A stretch of DNA of 44,371 bases from Nitrosomonas sp. (GCA_020890945.1 JAJHPK010000029.1:1-44371), one strand, 5' to 3'. Positions 35,612 through 44,169 are shown, counted from the stretch's first letter. Made by a program: numbers and translations. Notes: generated by a model not told the origin, from the letters alone.

Positions 35612-37807
35612 ATGCCAATCGCTCGTGTCGCAATCAATGTTCCTGTCGACACACTCTTCGATTACTCCGCTGAGCATATTAGTTCTAGTGATATTGGACT
35701 ACGAGTCAGTGTCCCATTTGGAAAAAAGCGCGTCGCAGGCATTATCATTGATGTTGCTTCCGACACTTTGATTGATTCAAAAAAAATCAAATCCATCGAA
35801 CAAATATTTAACGAAACCCCTCGTTTACCCAAAGAGTTACTGGATTTATTCACCTTCTGTAGTCAGTATTATCATCATTCGATCGGCATGGTAATCATGA
35901 ATGCATTACCTGCTACCCTGCGCACGTCCAAACCGATCAAATTACCAAAGGACAAAATCAGTTGGAACACGATGCAATTAACGCTAACCGAAACAGGTAA
36001 GCAGACTGATTTAACCAGTATTCCGGTACGACAGAGAGTAGCACGCAATCTGCTGAATCGTTTTCAACAAAGTGGAATGATATCGGGTAGTGAATTGAAA
36101 GATTCATCACCGAAAATAAAGCAGTTAATCCACCAATGGTTAATATGCGGCTGGATCACTAAAAACCAGCGACCACTTACAACCAATATATCCAATAATC
36201 CTCCTCCGCTTTTGACTATCGAACAAAACACCGCTGTCAATGCCATTTCCGCATCGATCGGCCAATTTAATGTATGGTTGCTGCATGGGATTACCGGTAG
36301 CGGCAAAACAGAAGTTTATTTACGTCTCATTGCCACTATTCTCGAACAAGGTAAACAAATTTTAATCCTTGTTCCTGAAATCAATTTGACGCCACAGCTC
36401 GAAGCCGTGTTTCAGAACCGTTTCCCTAATGTGAATTTGATCAGTTTACATAGCGGACTGAATGACACAGAGCGTTTACAAGGTTGGCTGCAAGCCCATT
36501 CCGGGCAAGCCAAAATAGTCTTAGGTACGCGGCTTTCTGTTTTTACCCCATTTCATAATTTAGGATTAATGATCGTTGATGAAGAGCATGATCACTCTTT
36601 TAAACAACAGGATGGATTACGCTATTCCGCAAGGGATCTGGCTATATTTCGCAGCAAACAAATCGATATTCCTATCATTTTAGGGTCTGCCACCCCTTCT
36701 CTAGAAAGTTATTATCATGCTCTCAATGGGCGCTATCGCATGGTTAAACTAACCTCGCGCGCCATTCAGAATGCAGCCTTGCCGCTGATTCAAACTATCG
36801 ATATCCGTATGCATAAAGCAACGAATGGATTATCGCAACCGCTGATACATGCGTTACATGAAAATTTGGCGGAAAAACGACAAAGCATTGTTTTCATTAA
36901 CAGACGAGGATATGCACCTGTATTGCTGTGCAAGGCTTGTAACTGGAACGCTGTTTGTACACGCTGCTCCAGCCGATTAGTCGTGCATTTGCGTGACAAA
37001 AACCTACGCTGTCATCATTGTGGAAATCAGCAACAATTGTCGCTGGCCTGCCCTGAATGCGGCAATCAAGATCTTGCGCCTTTCGGACAAGGCACGCAAC
37101 GTGTCACAGAAACATTAGCAAACTATCTTCCTACTGCGCGCATTTTACGCATCGACCGCGATAGCACACGGCAAAAAGATGCATGGCGCACGATCTTACA
37201 AAAGATTCATGATCAAGAAGTCGATATTTTGGTCGGAACACAAATTCTAGCGAAAGGACATGATTTTCCCAACGTATCGCTAATCGGCATATTAAATCCA
37301 GACAATTCTCTTTTCAGCACTGATTTCCGTGCCAGCGAACGATTATTTGCCCAACTCATGCAAATTTCCGGGCGCGCCGGACGAGCCAATAACAAAGGAA
37401 AAGTTTTGATTCAAACGGAATTTCCCGATCACCCGCTCTATTGGGCACTGCAAAAGCAAGATTTTGATACTTTGGCACAAAGCTTATTGGTGGAACGAAA
37501 AGTGGCCGGCTTTCCGCCTTATTTATATCAAGCGGTATTACGCGCCGAAGCACACAAAATTGAATTGGTTTTAAATTTCTTGCAATCGGCTGTCAATCTA
37601 GCCAAACGTAACTCGTTCATCGAATTATTCGATCCGGTTCCAGCACAGATGTTACGTTTGAAAGGCATGGAACGTGGGCATTTATTAGTACAATCCACTT
37701 CTCGCACACAACTCCAAGCATTTTTATCAGAATGGCAAAATCAATTGCATACATTGTCGAGTCATAAAATTCGTTGGGCTTTAGACATTGATCCGGCAGA
37801 ACTGTAA
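35612..37807 (+). CDS. priA: Primosomal replication protein / helicase PriA
   Basis: 3'-5' DNA helicase that restarts stalled replication forks and starts primosome assembly. 731 residues, the standard length. An N-terminal DNA-binding region (1-200) is followed by the helicase: Walker A GITGSGKT at 226-233, DEEH box at 323-326, and GSATPS at motif III. The PriA zinc domain carries eight cysteines at 440, 443, 449, 452, 467, 470, 480 and 483. The later helicase motifs are GTQILAKGHDFPN and QISGRAGR. It is monocistronic, and a hairpin follows before the convergent decarboxylase gene. Confidence 0.96.
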   Translation: MPIARVAINVPVDTLFDYSAEHISSSDIGLRVSVPFGKKRVAGIIIDVASDTLIDSKKIKSIEQIFNETPRLPKELLDLFTFCSQYYHHSIGMVIMNALPATLRTSKPIKLPKDKISWNTMQLTLTETGKQTDLTSIPVRQRVARNLLNRFQQSGMISGSELKDSSPKIKQLIHQWLICGWITKNQRPLTTNISNNPPPLLTIEQNTAVNAISASIGQFNVWLLHGITGSGKTEVYLRLIATILEQGKQILILVPEINLTPQLEAVFQNRFPNVNLISLHSGLNDTERLQGWLQAHSGQAKIVLGTRLSVFTPFHNLGLMIVDEEHDHSFKQQDGLRYSARDLAIFRSKQIDIPIILGSATPSLESYYHALNGRYRMVKLTSRAIQNAALPLIQTIDIRMHKATNGLSQPLIHALHENLAEKRQSIVFINRRGYAPVLLCKACNWNAVCTRCSSRLVVHLRDKNLRCHHCGNQQQLSLACPECGNQDLAPFGQGTQRVTETLANYLPTARILRIDRDSTRQKDAWRTILQKIHDQEVDILVGTQILAKGHDFPNVSLIGILNPDNSLFSTDFRASERLFAQLMQISGRAGRANNKGKVLIQTEFPDHPLYWALQKQDFDTLAQSLLVERKVAGFPPYLYQAVLRAEAHKIELVLNFLQSAVNLAKRNSFIELFDPVPAQMLRLKGMERGHLLVQSTSRTQLQAFLSEWQNQLHTLSSHKIRWALDIDPAEL

Positions 37808-37844
37808 CTGTTCAATTGATAGCTAAACGTCAGTCGTGGAAGCA

Positions 37845-37877
37845 AATCTCTTTACTCAAAAAATAAGTAAAGAGATT
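37845..37877. terminator. Bidirectional hairpin between priA and the decarboxylase gene
   Basis: Perfect 12-base arms AATCTCTTTACT (37845-37856) and AGTAAAGAGATT (37866-37877) with a 9-base A-rich loop. No long T-run follows in either direction, so it may act only moderately or as an mRNA 3'-end stabiliser for both convergent genes. Confidence 0.5.
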
Positions 37878-37924
37878 AAAAAATGCATAGAAGTAAACTC
37901 TAATTACAAACCGCTATTCGCTTA

Positions 37925-39097
37925 TTAGTCAAAATAAATGGTTTTAAGTGGCGGGAAGCCGTTGAATTCTACCGATGAATAAGAGTTGGTATAGGCACCG
38001 GTAGTCAACCAATAAAGCTTGTCTCCAGTCGCTAGGCTTTGGGGCAACTTATAACCCGATTGCTCATACATAATATCGGTTGAATCACAGGTGGGTCCTG
38101 CTAATATAACGGTACCTTGATCATTGGTTTCTTCCATTTTTGGCGTGTAAACAGGGTATTTGATCGCTTCTCCGAGAGTTTCGATCAATCCTTGAAATAA
38201 ACCAACATCGGTATAAACCCAACGTGTCAGGTCCGTACGGGATTTTCTTGAAATCAATACCACTTCAGACACCAAAACCCCAGAACCCGCTACTAATGAT
38301 CGTCCCGGTTCAAGAATAATCTCAGGAATGTCATCTCCATGATCATCTTGCAGATAACGAATAATCTCTGCGGCATACACTTTGATAGGATTAACCTCGG
38401 AAATATAATTCGCTGGGAAGCCTCCTCCCATATTGATCATCTTGAGTGTAATATCTTCCTCATATTTCATCCAATCAAACATGTACTTAACTTTCGATAA
38501 GGCATCATCCCATACCGCAATATCTTTTTGCTGACTACCCACGTGAAAAGATATTCCATATGGCTCCAAACCAAGATTTCTGGCATTCACCAGTAAATCA
38601 ATCGCCATATCAGGATGGCAGCCAAATTTCCGCGACAAAGGCCATTCAGCCGTATCACCACCTTCTACCAAAATACGCACAAAAACACGTGAACCCGGTG
38701 CATTTTCAGCAATTTTTTGTATATCAGATTTTGAATCGGTAGCAAAAAGCCGAACACCTTTGTCGTAAGCGTATTTGATATGAGCGGCTTTCTTGATGGT
38801 GTTGCCATAAGAAACACGATCTGGTGTAACTCCGCAGCCAAAAACTCGATCTAATTCAAATATCGAAGCACAATCGAAATTCGATCCTAAATCACGCAGC
38901 AGCTCGATTACGGGGATACCAGGATTTGCTTTCATCGCATAGTGAATCTTGGCATTAGGAAAAAACATCACCATTTCTTCATATTTTTGCTTAATAAGTG
39001 ACAAATCAACTAGCAAAAATGGCGTTTCTTGGTCTTTTGCAGCATTTTGAAATTTTTGCCACTGTATTTCGGAAAAATAATCTTGAATTTTAATCAT
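37925..39097 (-). CDS. Fold-type III PLP decarboxylase (ornithine/lysine decarboxylase family)
   Basis: Decarboxylates ornithine or lysine to putrescine or cadaverine, the first step of polyamine synthesis in this eukaryotic-type family. The start is ATG 39097 (GAGG seven bases upstream; TTG 39100 just before it). 390 residues. The PLP lysine is Lys56 in IHYAMKANPG. HVGSQQKD and INMGGGFPANY are cofactor-phosphate and substrate regions, and ILEPGRSLVAGSG matches the family. The active-site cysteine is in GPTCDSTD near residue 333. Choosing between ornithine, lysine and dual specificity cannot be done from sequence by eye, so no symbol is given. The gene is monocistronic. Confidence 0.92.
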   Translation of the reverse strand: MIKIQDYFSEIQWQKFQNAAKDQETPFLLVDLSLIKQKYEEMVMFFPNAKIHYAMKANPGIPVIELLRDLGSNFDCASIFELDRVFGCGVTPDRVSYGNTIKKAAHIKYAYDKGVRLFATDSKSDIQKIAENAPGSRVFVRILVEGGDTAEWPLSRKFGCHPDMAIDLLVNARNLGLEPYGISFHVGSQQKDIAVWDDALSKVKYMFDWMKYEEDITLKMINMGGGFPANYISEVNPIKVYAAEIIRYLQDDHGDDIPEIILEPGRSLVAGSGVLVSEVVLISRKSRTDLTRWVYTDVGLFQGLIETLGEAIKYPVYTPKMEETNDQGTVILAGPTCDSTDIMYEQSGYKLPQSLATGDKLYWLTTGAYTNSYSSVEFNGFPPLKTIYFD

Positions 39098-39421
39098 CAA
39101 AGTGCCTCGTAATGGCTGATGTCGAAAAAAAACACCCTATTTTTATTAAAAAAAGTAAAAAAATAAATAGCCGCAAATGCTAATCAAACCTGCCCCGACA
39201 TTCAAGTAAAATCATATAAATTTTTCTATCGCATACATAAAAAAATTAGAAGAACTTTTCTAACGTTTATATTTACTTTACTCAAAGTACTCTGATTTAG
39301 GACAACTCTTTGAAGTAATTAAAAGGCAAAATGAAAGAAAATCCACAAAAGCTATCAGTATGAACGCTTAATAGCCATCGTGATTTAAAATATTAGTTTA
39401 TTGTTGAATCACCTATCAATT
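39098..39421. other. Upstream region of the decarboxylase gene
   Basis: A very AT-rich, 324-base non-coding stretch containing long A/T runs (for example near 39128-39170). Both flanking genes read on the minus strand, so it should contain the decarboxylase promoter near its left end. I see no operator I can name and no RNA structure I can support. Confidence 0.4.
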
Positions 39422-39457
39422 AACGACCTAGTTTTACCAATGCTAGGCTAGGTCGTT
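39422..39457 (-). terminator. Hairpin after the glycine-zipper gene
   Basis: Ten-base arms AACGACCTAG (39422-39431) and CTAGGTCGTT (39448-39457) lie just past the stop of the glycine-zipper gene on the minus strand. The T-run is poor, so the terminator call is moderate. Confidence 0.5.
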
Positions 39458-39462
39458 ATCGA

Positions 39463-40005
39463 TTATTGCGGCGGTGGCGGTGGCGGATTACCTGGGGGTG
39501 GCGGAGGCGGTGTAAAACTTGATGCTGGTGATGATCTTTGATAGTTATTACTTGGCGCATCATTGGTTATTCTGCCATCGACTGGAACGCGATGTCCTTT
39601 TGCATACATACATTGAATATAACTAATGTCATAACGTCGCTGCATCCCGTAGCCAGAAGTCGTCGCGCTTCCAGAACCTAACAATCCACCCATCAATAAC
39701 CCAGCACCGGCTCCAATCGCGGCGCCTTCACCTCCACCCATCGCTGCACCAGCAGCAGCACCTAGGCCTGTTCCTACAGCGGCGCTTTGAACACCACTCG
39801 CACGATAAGTTTGCTGCGCAGACGTTCCGCCTAACTGTTCAACAGCGTATTGTCGGCAAGAAAAGTCATCCGCGCGAAACTGATCAAAACTCTTACCTGA
39901 ACCTGGTAACGTCATAATACTCGGCCCAGTCGGCATACTGACGCATGACGCTAGCAGAGTCATAATTGGAAATACAAATAAGATTCTATTTTTCTGTTTT
40001 AACAT
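39463..40005 (-). CDS. Glycine-zipper lipoprotein with poly-proline tail
   Basis: Predicted lipoprotein of 180 residues. The start ATG 40005 is preceded at seven bases by GGAG; the ATG at 40017 would place that site inside the gene. The signal peptide ends at the lipobox LLASC. Residues 35-75 include FRADDFSCRQYAVEQLGG, a motif seen in many glycine-zipper proteins. A glycine zipper follows (GTGLGAAAGAAMGGGEGAA, then GAGAGLLMGGLLGSG), probably a membrane-associated helical hairpin. A short Cys region (YIQCMYAKGHRVP) precedes an unusual tail of two proline runs of six residues each. It is preceded by and probably co-transcribed with the Gly/Tyr-rich gene 19 bases upstream. Confidence 0.82.
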   Translation of the reverse strand: MLKQKNRILFVFPIMTLLASCVSMPTGPSIMTLPGSGKSFDQFRADDFSCRQYAVEQLGGTSAQQTYRASGVQSAAVGTGLGAAAGAAMGGGEGAAIGAGAGLLMGGLLGSGSATTSGYGMQRRYDISYIQCMYAKGHRVPVDGRITNDAPSNNYQRSSPASSFTPPPPPPGNPPPPPPQ

Positions 40006-40024
40006 AGCTTTCTCCATTATATTG

Positions 40025-40462
40025 CTATTCAGGCGGCCGTGGAGGCACTAGTATCCAACTCTGCGAACAATTTTTCACAGTAGGATAATAACCCGCGGGA
40101 TTTTGGCAATAATGCCAATACCCTGCCTGCGGACTCGTTGGATTAAATTCTTGTCTTTGCACGTATACAGGCGGTCTTACCGGTGTAGTGATGGTCGGAG
40201 GCATAACATAAACTGGAGGTCGCATGAAAAATGGATCCCAATAGCCATAGGGGCGATATCCATAAAAACCCGGAGACCATACGCCCGGTCCATACATTCC
40301 TGAACCGTAATAACCTGGGTAATATCCGCCGCCCCCAAAACTAATTCCAAAACCAATTCGATGACTATGGCGATGAGCCAAAGCATTATTTGTCATCGCA
40401 ATCATCATGAAAATTAAGAATAATACCATCTGATAACTGCAATAATTTTTAAGGTTTTTCAT
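40025..40462 (-). CDS. Small exported Gly/Tyr/Pro-rich protein
   Basis: 145-residue protein from ATG 40462; the longer frame to 40552 has no signal sequence at its start. A signal peptide (MVLFLIFMMIAMTNNALA) is followed by a His/Gly/Tyr-rich segment (GGGGYYPGYYGSGMYGPG) and a Pro-rich linker. The C-terminal motif AGYWHYCQNPAGYYPTVKNC, then SQSWILVPP, is a short two-cysteine unit common at the end of small proteobacterial exported proteins of unknown role. The ribosome site is weak. It is likely the first gene of a two-gene unit with the glycine-zipper lipoprotein; both look like envelope components. Confidence 0.75.
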   Translation of the reverse strand: MKNLKNYCSYQMVLFLIFMMIAMTNNALAHRHSHRIGFGISFGGGGYYPGYYGSGMYGPGVWSPGFYGYRPYGYWDPFFMRPPVYVMPPTITTPVRPPVYVQRQEFNPTSPQAGYWHYCQNPAGYYPTVKNCSQSWILVPPRPPE

Positions 40463-40642
40463 AGTATTTTTCTGAATATTCACAATATGAAAAAATTCGT
40501 TGATCTGCAATTGATTAATCACTGCTACATGATGTAAGTGAATCAATAGCAACTCTCTTATTTAAATTATAGTACTGATAACTGAATGAAAGCTGAACTG
40601 CTATAGTCATAAGCTGAAAAGACTTCTTAGCTGTAAGAATTA

Positions 40643-40914
40643 TTATTTGTTTACAAAGAGGTTGAGTTTTTCGTGATAACCACGATGCCGTTTCGCACCA
40701 AAATAGCTTTCATCAACTTCTACTCTACCTGATAACTTGTCTTTAAGGACAGTCTGATAGCGGTATATCACTTGCCTGAATAGGCCAAACCAGCGATTAA
40801 TCGTGCTACGATTTTTAACCAACAGCAACGCTGTTTTGCTGGCTGGTATATCAATGCTAAAGCACTGAATTACTTTTTGACAAAATAATCACTTAATTTG
40901 CTGTTTCTTAACAT
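40643..40914 (-). pseudogene. IS1595-family transposase remnant, frameshifted and truncated
   Basis: Reading on the minus strand from ATG 40914, the first frame gives MLRNSKLSDY. A frameshift near 40889 leads to LFCQKVIQCFSIDIPASKTA, then STINRWFGLFRQVIYRYQ and LSGRVEVDESYFGAKRHRG, ending at LFVNK. The zinc/HTH-like N-terminus and the VEVDESYFGA catalytic-Asp segment are typical of IS1595/ISXO2-type transposases, which run to about 220-300 residues. Everything after the first catalytic region is missing, so the element is dead. Confidence 0.8.
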
Positions 40915-41311
40915 CTTTCTAGGCTAACAGATTGTGTCTTTTAGTCTAGAGCCCAATAAAAAATATATACTAGGATTCTCTGTGCAGGTTTTTACAAAAG
41001 TCTAAGTATATATCGCCGGATGAATTCTAATTGCAGCAAAATGTTGTTAAGCTTTTTATCTAGTAAGGTTTTGACGTATCAATAAAAGAATTGTATTGCC
41101 TAGTAAACATGGTAGGGCAAATAATACTGTATTTTTTTCATTTTTACTGATGCAGAAAAATGTGTTCGAATGTGATTTTAATCACAACATCGATTATCGA
41201 CATGTTGTAATCTTCCCAGATATTTTTCTTTTGGCTGAAAAATCAGGAAAAATGTCGTTCATTTTTCGTTAATATTTTTCGGATATCCTTGATTCCCATG
41301 ACAACACGAAA
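40915..41311. promoter_or_regulatory. Regulatory region upstream of the GNAT-RTX module
   Basis: 397 bases between the IS remnant and the acetyltransferase. The notable content is a perfect CRP box at 41171-41186 and, partly overlapping it, an inverted repeat ACAACAT (41184-41190) / ATGTTGT (41202-41208) with inner CGAT/ATCG pairs. No coding frame is convincing. The left half is AT-rich with no recognisable feature. Confidence 0.55.
41171..41186. promoter_or_regulatory. CRP-type operator, perfect half-sites
   Basis: TGTGATTTTAATCACA fits the CRP consensus TGTGA-N6-TCACA exactly. It is 126 bases upstream of the GNAT start, in a range suitable for activation. Confidence 0.65.
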
Positions 41312-42163
41312 ATGAGTTCGATCATGCCAAAGCTAGAGACACAAAATGCGACTGCAATGCCGCCAAAATGGGGCGTGAACCAATGGCTGGCCGTGATTGA
41401 CGAGCAATTTCGAAAACAAGATTACCGTCAGGCTCGCAATTTGATTTTGCAAGCATTACCTATTTTTCCAGACTATGCTGTCCTTCGGGATCGTTTGCTC
41501 ATGGTAGATTCCCGTTGGAGTGAGCCACTTGCATGCCGAGGAATTCATCTCGTCACACCATCAGAAAAGGATTTTACCTATTTGCAGCAATGCTATGCGG
41601 ATGAAGCGTTTATGCAGCAATTGCTACCGATGGGGAGAAAGAAACAAAGTGCCGAAACCATTCTGCACGCTCTGAGGCAAAGTGAATTTTCGGTCGCATA
41701 TTACCGGAGCATGCATCGAATCATCAAAAAAGAAGTGTATTCGAATTCAGAATTACCTTCCTCGCAAAGTAATCTGAAACCGATCGGATTGGCGAGCCTG
41801 GTGGATATCCAGATTGCGCACAGGCGAGGGGAGTTGCTTGTCGGCATTCCCGATCAGTTCGAACGACAAAGGGCAACGGGTGTCGCCATGATGCTCGTCA
41901 TGGATCTGGCTTTTAATCAGATTGGATTGCATAAACTGACATCGCTCGTGCTGGCCAATAATCCTCATTCGCAGCGAAGTACCGTAGCTATTGGATTTAC
42001 TCAAGAAGGCTTGCGCCGGCAGCATTTGTGCGATCCTCAAACCCAACAATGGTTAGATTGCTACGAAAACGGCATCGTTGCAGATGATTTTTACCACAAT
42101 CCGATCATTGCTCGTGTATCGAAGCGCCTGATTGGACGAGACATTACTGTAAAGCCGGTTTGA
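41312..42163 (+). CDS. GNAT acetyltransferase with N-terminal TPR-like helices
   Basis: 283-residue protein. Residues 20-65 (WLAVIDEQFRKQDYRQARNL, then LPIFPDYAVLRDRLLMV) look like one or two TPR helices. From about residue 75 a RimJ/RimL-like acetyltransferase fold begins (GIHLVTPSEKDFTYLQQCYA). The acetyl-CoA loop is a degenerate R/Q-x-x-G-x-G/A (QRATGVAMMLVMDLAF), followed by LHKLTSLVLANNPHSQRS and GFTQEGLRRQHL, as in N-acetyltransferases acting on protein termini. Its target is unknown. It lies directly upstream of the RTX protein gene in the same direction, which raises the possibility that it modifies that protein. A CRP box lies upstream. Confidence 0.75.
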   Translation: MSSIMPKLETQNATAMPPKWGVNQWLAVIDEQFRKQDYRQARNLILQALPIFPDYAVLRDRLLMVDSRWSEPLACRGIHLVTPSEKDFTYLQQCYADEAFMQQLLPMGRKKQSAETILHALRQSEFSVAYYRSMHRIIKKEVYSNSELPSSQSNLKPIGLASLVDIQIAHRRGELLVGIPDQFERQRATGVAMMLVMDLAFNQIGLHKLTSLVLANNPHSQRSTVAIGFTQEGLRRQHLCDPQTQQWLDCYENGIVADDFYHNPIIARVSKRLIGRDITVKPV

Positions 42164-42192
42164 AATGTAACCTACGGAGAGGAGGAATTCTG

Positions 42193-42256
42193 ATGACAAA
42201 TTAACGATCACTTAATAGCTGCACATCCTGAACTGAAACATCTATTGTTCTATTAA
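42193..42256 (+). pseudogene. Possible short ORF with strong ribosome site, interrupted by one base
   Basis: GGAGAGGAGG at 42177-42185 is an unusually good ribosome site. The ATG at 42193 is followed by ACA AAT and then TAA, so only three codons are read. Skipping one T would open a frame giving NDHLIAAHPELKHLLFY and a stop at 42254-42256. It may be a broken small gene, a leader peptide or coincidence. I do not recognise the peptide. Confidence 0.25.
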
Positions 42257-42286
42257 TCAAGTAGTTTAAATTAATAAGGAAATATT

Positions 42287-44116
42287 ATGGCTTCTTATAT
42301 TGGTACAAATGGAAACGATACTCTGGTAGGCCTTGATAATGTATCTGATGACTTTACAGGCAAGTTGGGAAACGATGTTTTAATTGGTGGCGATGGATTT
42401 GTAACAGATTGGGCGCATTATGATAATGCACCAGCCGCAGTGACAGTCAATTTGGCATCAGGTACTGCTACCGGCGGGGATGGTAACGATACCCTGTTTG
42501 GTATCGAGGGTGTGACGGGTAGTAAGTTTAACGATACGTTGCGCAGTGGTGCTGGTTTAAACAGTATTTTGTATGGTGGTGCTGGAAATGACACATTGAT
42601 TGGTGATACTGGTTCTGATTCGCTGAAAGGGGGGGCAGGTAATGATAGCCTAATTGGGGGTGAAGGTTATGATTTTGCCGATTATTCCGATGCTATATCG
42701 GCGGTAACTGTCAATCTAATTACAGGAACAGCTACCGGAGGCGCTGGAAAAGATACGCTCTCAGCTATCGAAAATGTGATCGGCAGTAACTTTAACGATA
42801 CCTTGATTGGCGGAATCTATGGTGGTTATTTATCTGGTGGCAAAGGTAACGATTCAATAATAGGTACTGATAACTCCTCCAACTCGTTGAATGGTGGTGA
42901 TGGAAATGATTCGTTAATCGGGGGAAATGGTGATGACTACTTGATTGGTGGATTGGGCGCGGATATTTTGACTGGCGGTGAAGGTATTGATTCTGCCGAT
43001 TATTACAATGCCATATCAGCGGTAACTGTGAATCTAAGTGCAGGAACAGCCACCGGAGGAGAGGGTAACGATATTCTTAAAGGAATTGAAAATGTTTACG
43101 GTAGTTTTTTTGATGACACATTGATAGGTAATGCAGCCGACAATTATATTGTTGGTTTTGATGGAAATGACGCATTAGTTGGCGGGGATGGTTTTGATAT
43201 TTTGGATGGAGGGTGGGGCAATGATTCGCTAACAGGAGGAAGTGGAGACGATGATTTTTATGGTGGCTCGGGGGATGATGTCTTAACCGGAGGAAAAGGG
43301 AATGATTGGGCTAATTTTTACGATAGCGTGACAGTTAACCTTGCCACGGGGACTGCTACCGGCGCTGAAGGTAATGATACCCTCAAGGAAATTGAAAATG
43401 TTAGGGGCAGTTTCGCCAATGATACGTTGATCGGCGATGCCAATGCCAATATTCTGGATGGTGGAGAGGGAGATAACTGGCTGACTGGAGGGCAAGGAGA
43501 CGATACGTTGATTGGACACGGAAATATCGACTGGGCTAGCTACAGTGATGCCACTTCCGCTGTAATGGTGGATCTGGATGCGGGAACGGCAACAGGTGGT
43601 GCAGGTAACGATACGCTACAAGAGATTGAAAATGTTCAGGGAAGCAAGTCCAACGATACACTGAAGGGTAACGGTTTAGGTAACATTCTGGACAGTGGAG
43701 CTGGTAACGATACACTGAATGGAGGATGGGGGCTGGATACACTGAACGGCGGAGCTGGCAATGATATACTCGATGGACAGGAGGACGAAGATACGCTAAC
43801 CGGTGGAGGCGGTAACGATATTTTCAAATTTACCGTAAATGGCCCGGCTGATAAAATCACCGACTTCAATGTGACCAACGATACCATCCAACTTGAAAAT
43901 GGCGTATTCAAAGCACTGACAGCTACAGGTGTGCTGGCTGCGGGTCAATTCAAAGTGGGTGCGAAAGCGGCAGACGCCAATGACTTTGTTATCTATAACA
44001 AGGCAACGGGAGCGCTGTTGTACGATGCCGATGGCAATGGGGCTAATGCAGCAATTCAGATTACTACTGTCGGTACGGGGTTAAACATGACCAATGCCGA
44101 TATTGTTGTAATCTAA
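42287..44116 (+). CDS. RTX calcium-binding repeat protein (type I-secreted)
   Basis: 609-residue secreted protein made almost wholly of RTX nonapeptides (GGxGxDxLx). It begins MASYIGTNGNDTLVG, with no signal peptide. Five copies of an additional 50-residue module are inserted between RTX blocks, starting DWAHY, DFADY, DSADY, DWANF and DWASY and each containing AVTVNL-type strands, GTATGG and IENVxGS. The C-terminus (DIFKFTVNGPADKITDFN, then NDTIQLENGVFKAL, ending NADIVVI) is the usual secretion-signal-containing tail of RTX proteins. Calcium binding outside the cell is expected to fold it. No enzymatic domain is visible, so an adhesin, S-layer-like or biofilm role is more plausible than a toxin. 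AAGGAAA precedes ATG 42287. It ends at a good terminator. Confidence 0.92.
   Translation: MASYIGTNGNDTLVGLDNVSDDFTGKLGNDVLIGGDGFVTDWAHYDNAPAAVTVNLASGTATGGDGNDTLFGIEGVTGSKFNDTLRSGAGLNSILYGGAGNDTLIGDTGSDSLKGGAGNDSLIGGEGYDFADYSDAISAVTVNLITGTATGGAGKDTLSAIENVIGSNFNDTLIGGIYGGYLSGGKGNDSIIGTDNSSNSLNGGDGNDSLIGGNGDDYLIGGLGADILTGGEGIDSADYYNAISAVTVNLSAGTATGGEGNDILKGIENVYGSFFDDTLIGNAADNYIVGFDGNDALVGGDGFDILDGGWGNDSLTGGSGDDDFYGGSGDDVLTGGKGNDWANFYDSVTVNLATGTATGAEGNDTLKEIENVRGSFANDTLIGDANANILDGGEGDNWLTGGQGDDTLIGHGNIDWASYSDATSAVMVDLDAGTATGGAGNDTLQEIENVQGSKSNDTLKGNGLGNILDSGAGNDTLNGGWGLDTLNGGAGNDILDGQEDEDTLTGGGGNDIFKFTVNGPADKITDFNVTNDTIQLENGVFKALTATGVLAAGQFKVGAKAADANDFVIYNKATGALLYDADGNGANAAIQITTVGTGLNMTNADIVVI
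42407..43670 (+). repeat. Five tandem ~50-residue modules inside the RTX gene
   Basis: Modules start at about 42407, 42671, 42989, 43304 and 43529. Each encodes D-x-A-x-Y/F, a strand AVTVNL or variant, GTATGG/A, GNDTL, IENV-x-GS and NDTL. Their spacing differs because RTX blocks of varying length separate them. Confidence 0.8.
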
Positions 44117-44128
44117 AACAAGTTTCGG

Positions 44129-44169
44129 AAAAAACCGGAAATGAAGTATTTGCTATTTCCGGTTTTTTT
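44129..44169 (+). terminator. Rho-independent terminator after the RTX gene
   Basis: Arms AAAAACCGGAAAT and ATTTCCGGTTTTT around a 12-base loop, ending in seven T, 13 bases after the stop codon. The A/T flanks make it symmetric, so it could also stop transcription from the right. Confidence 0.9.

Noticed and set aside
25780-39195. 12-base word AATCAAACCTGC seen twice (near 25780 and 39182)
   Set aside because: A pair of identical 12-mers is expected by chance in 44 kb; the flanks do not match.
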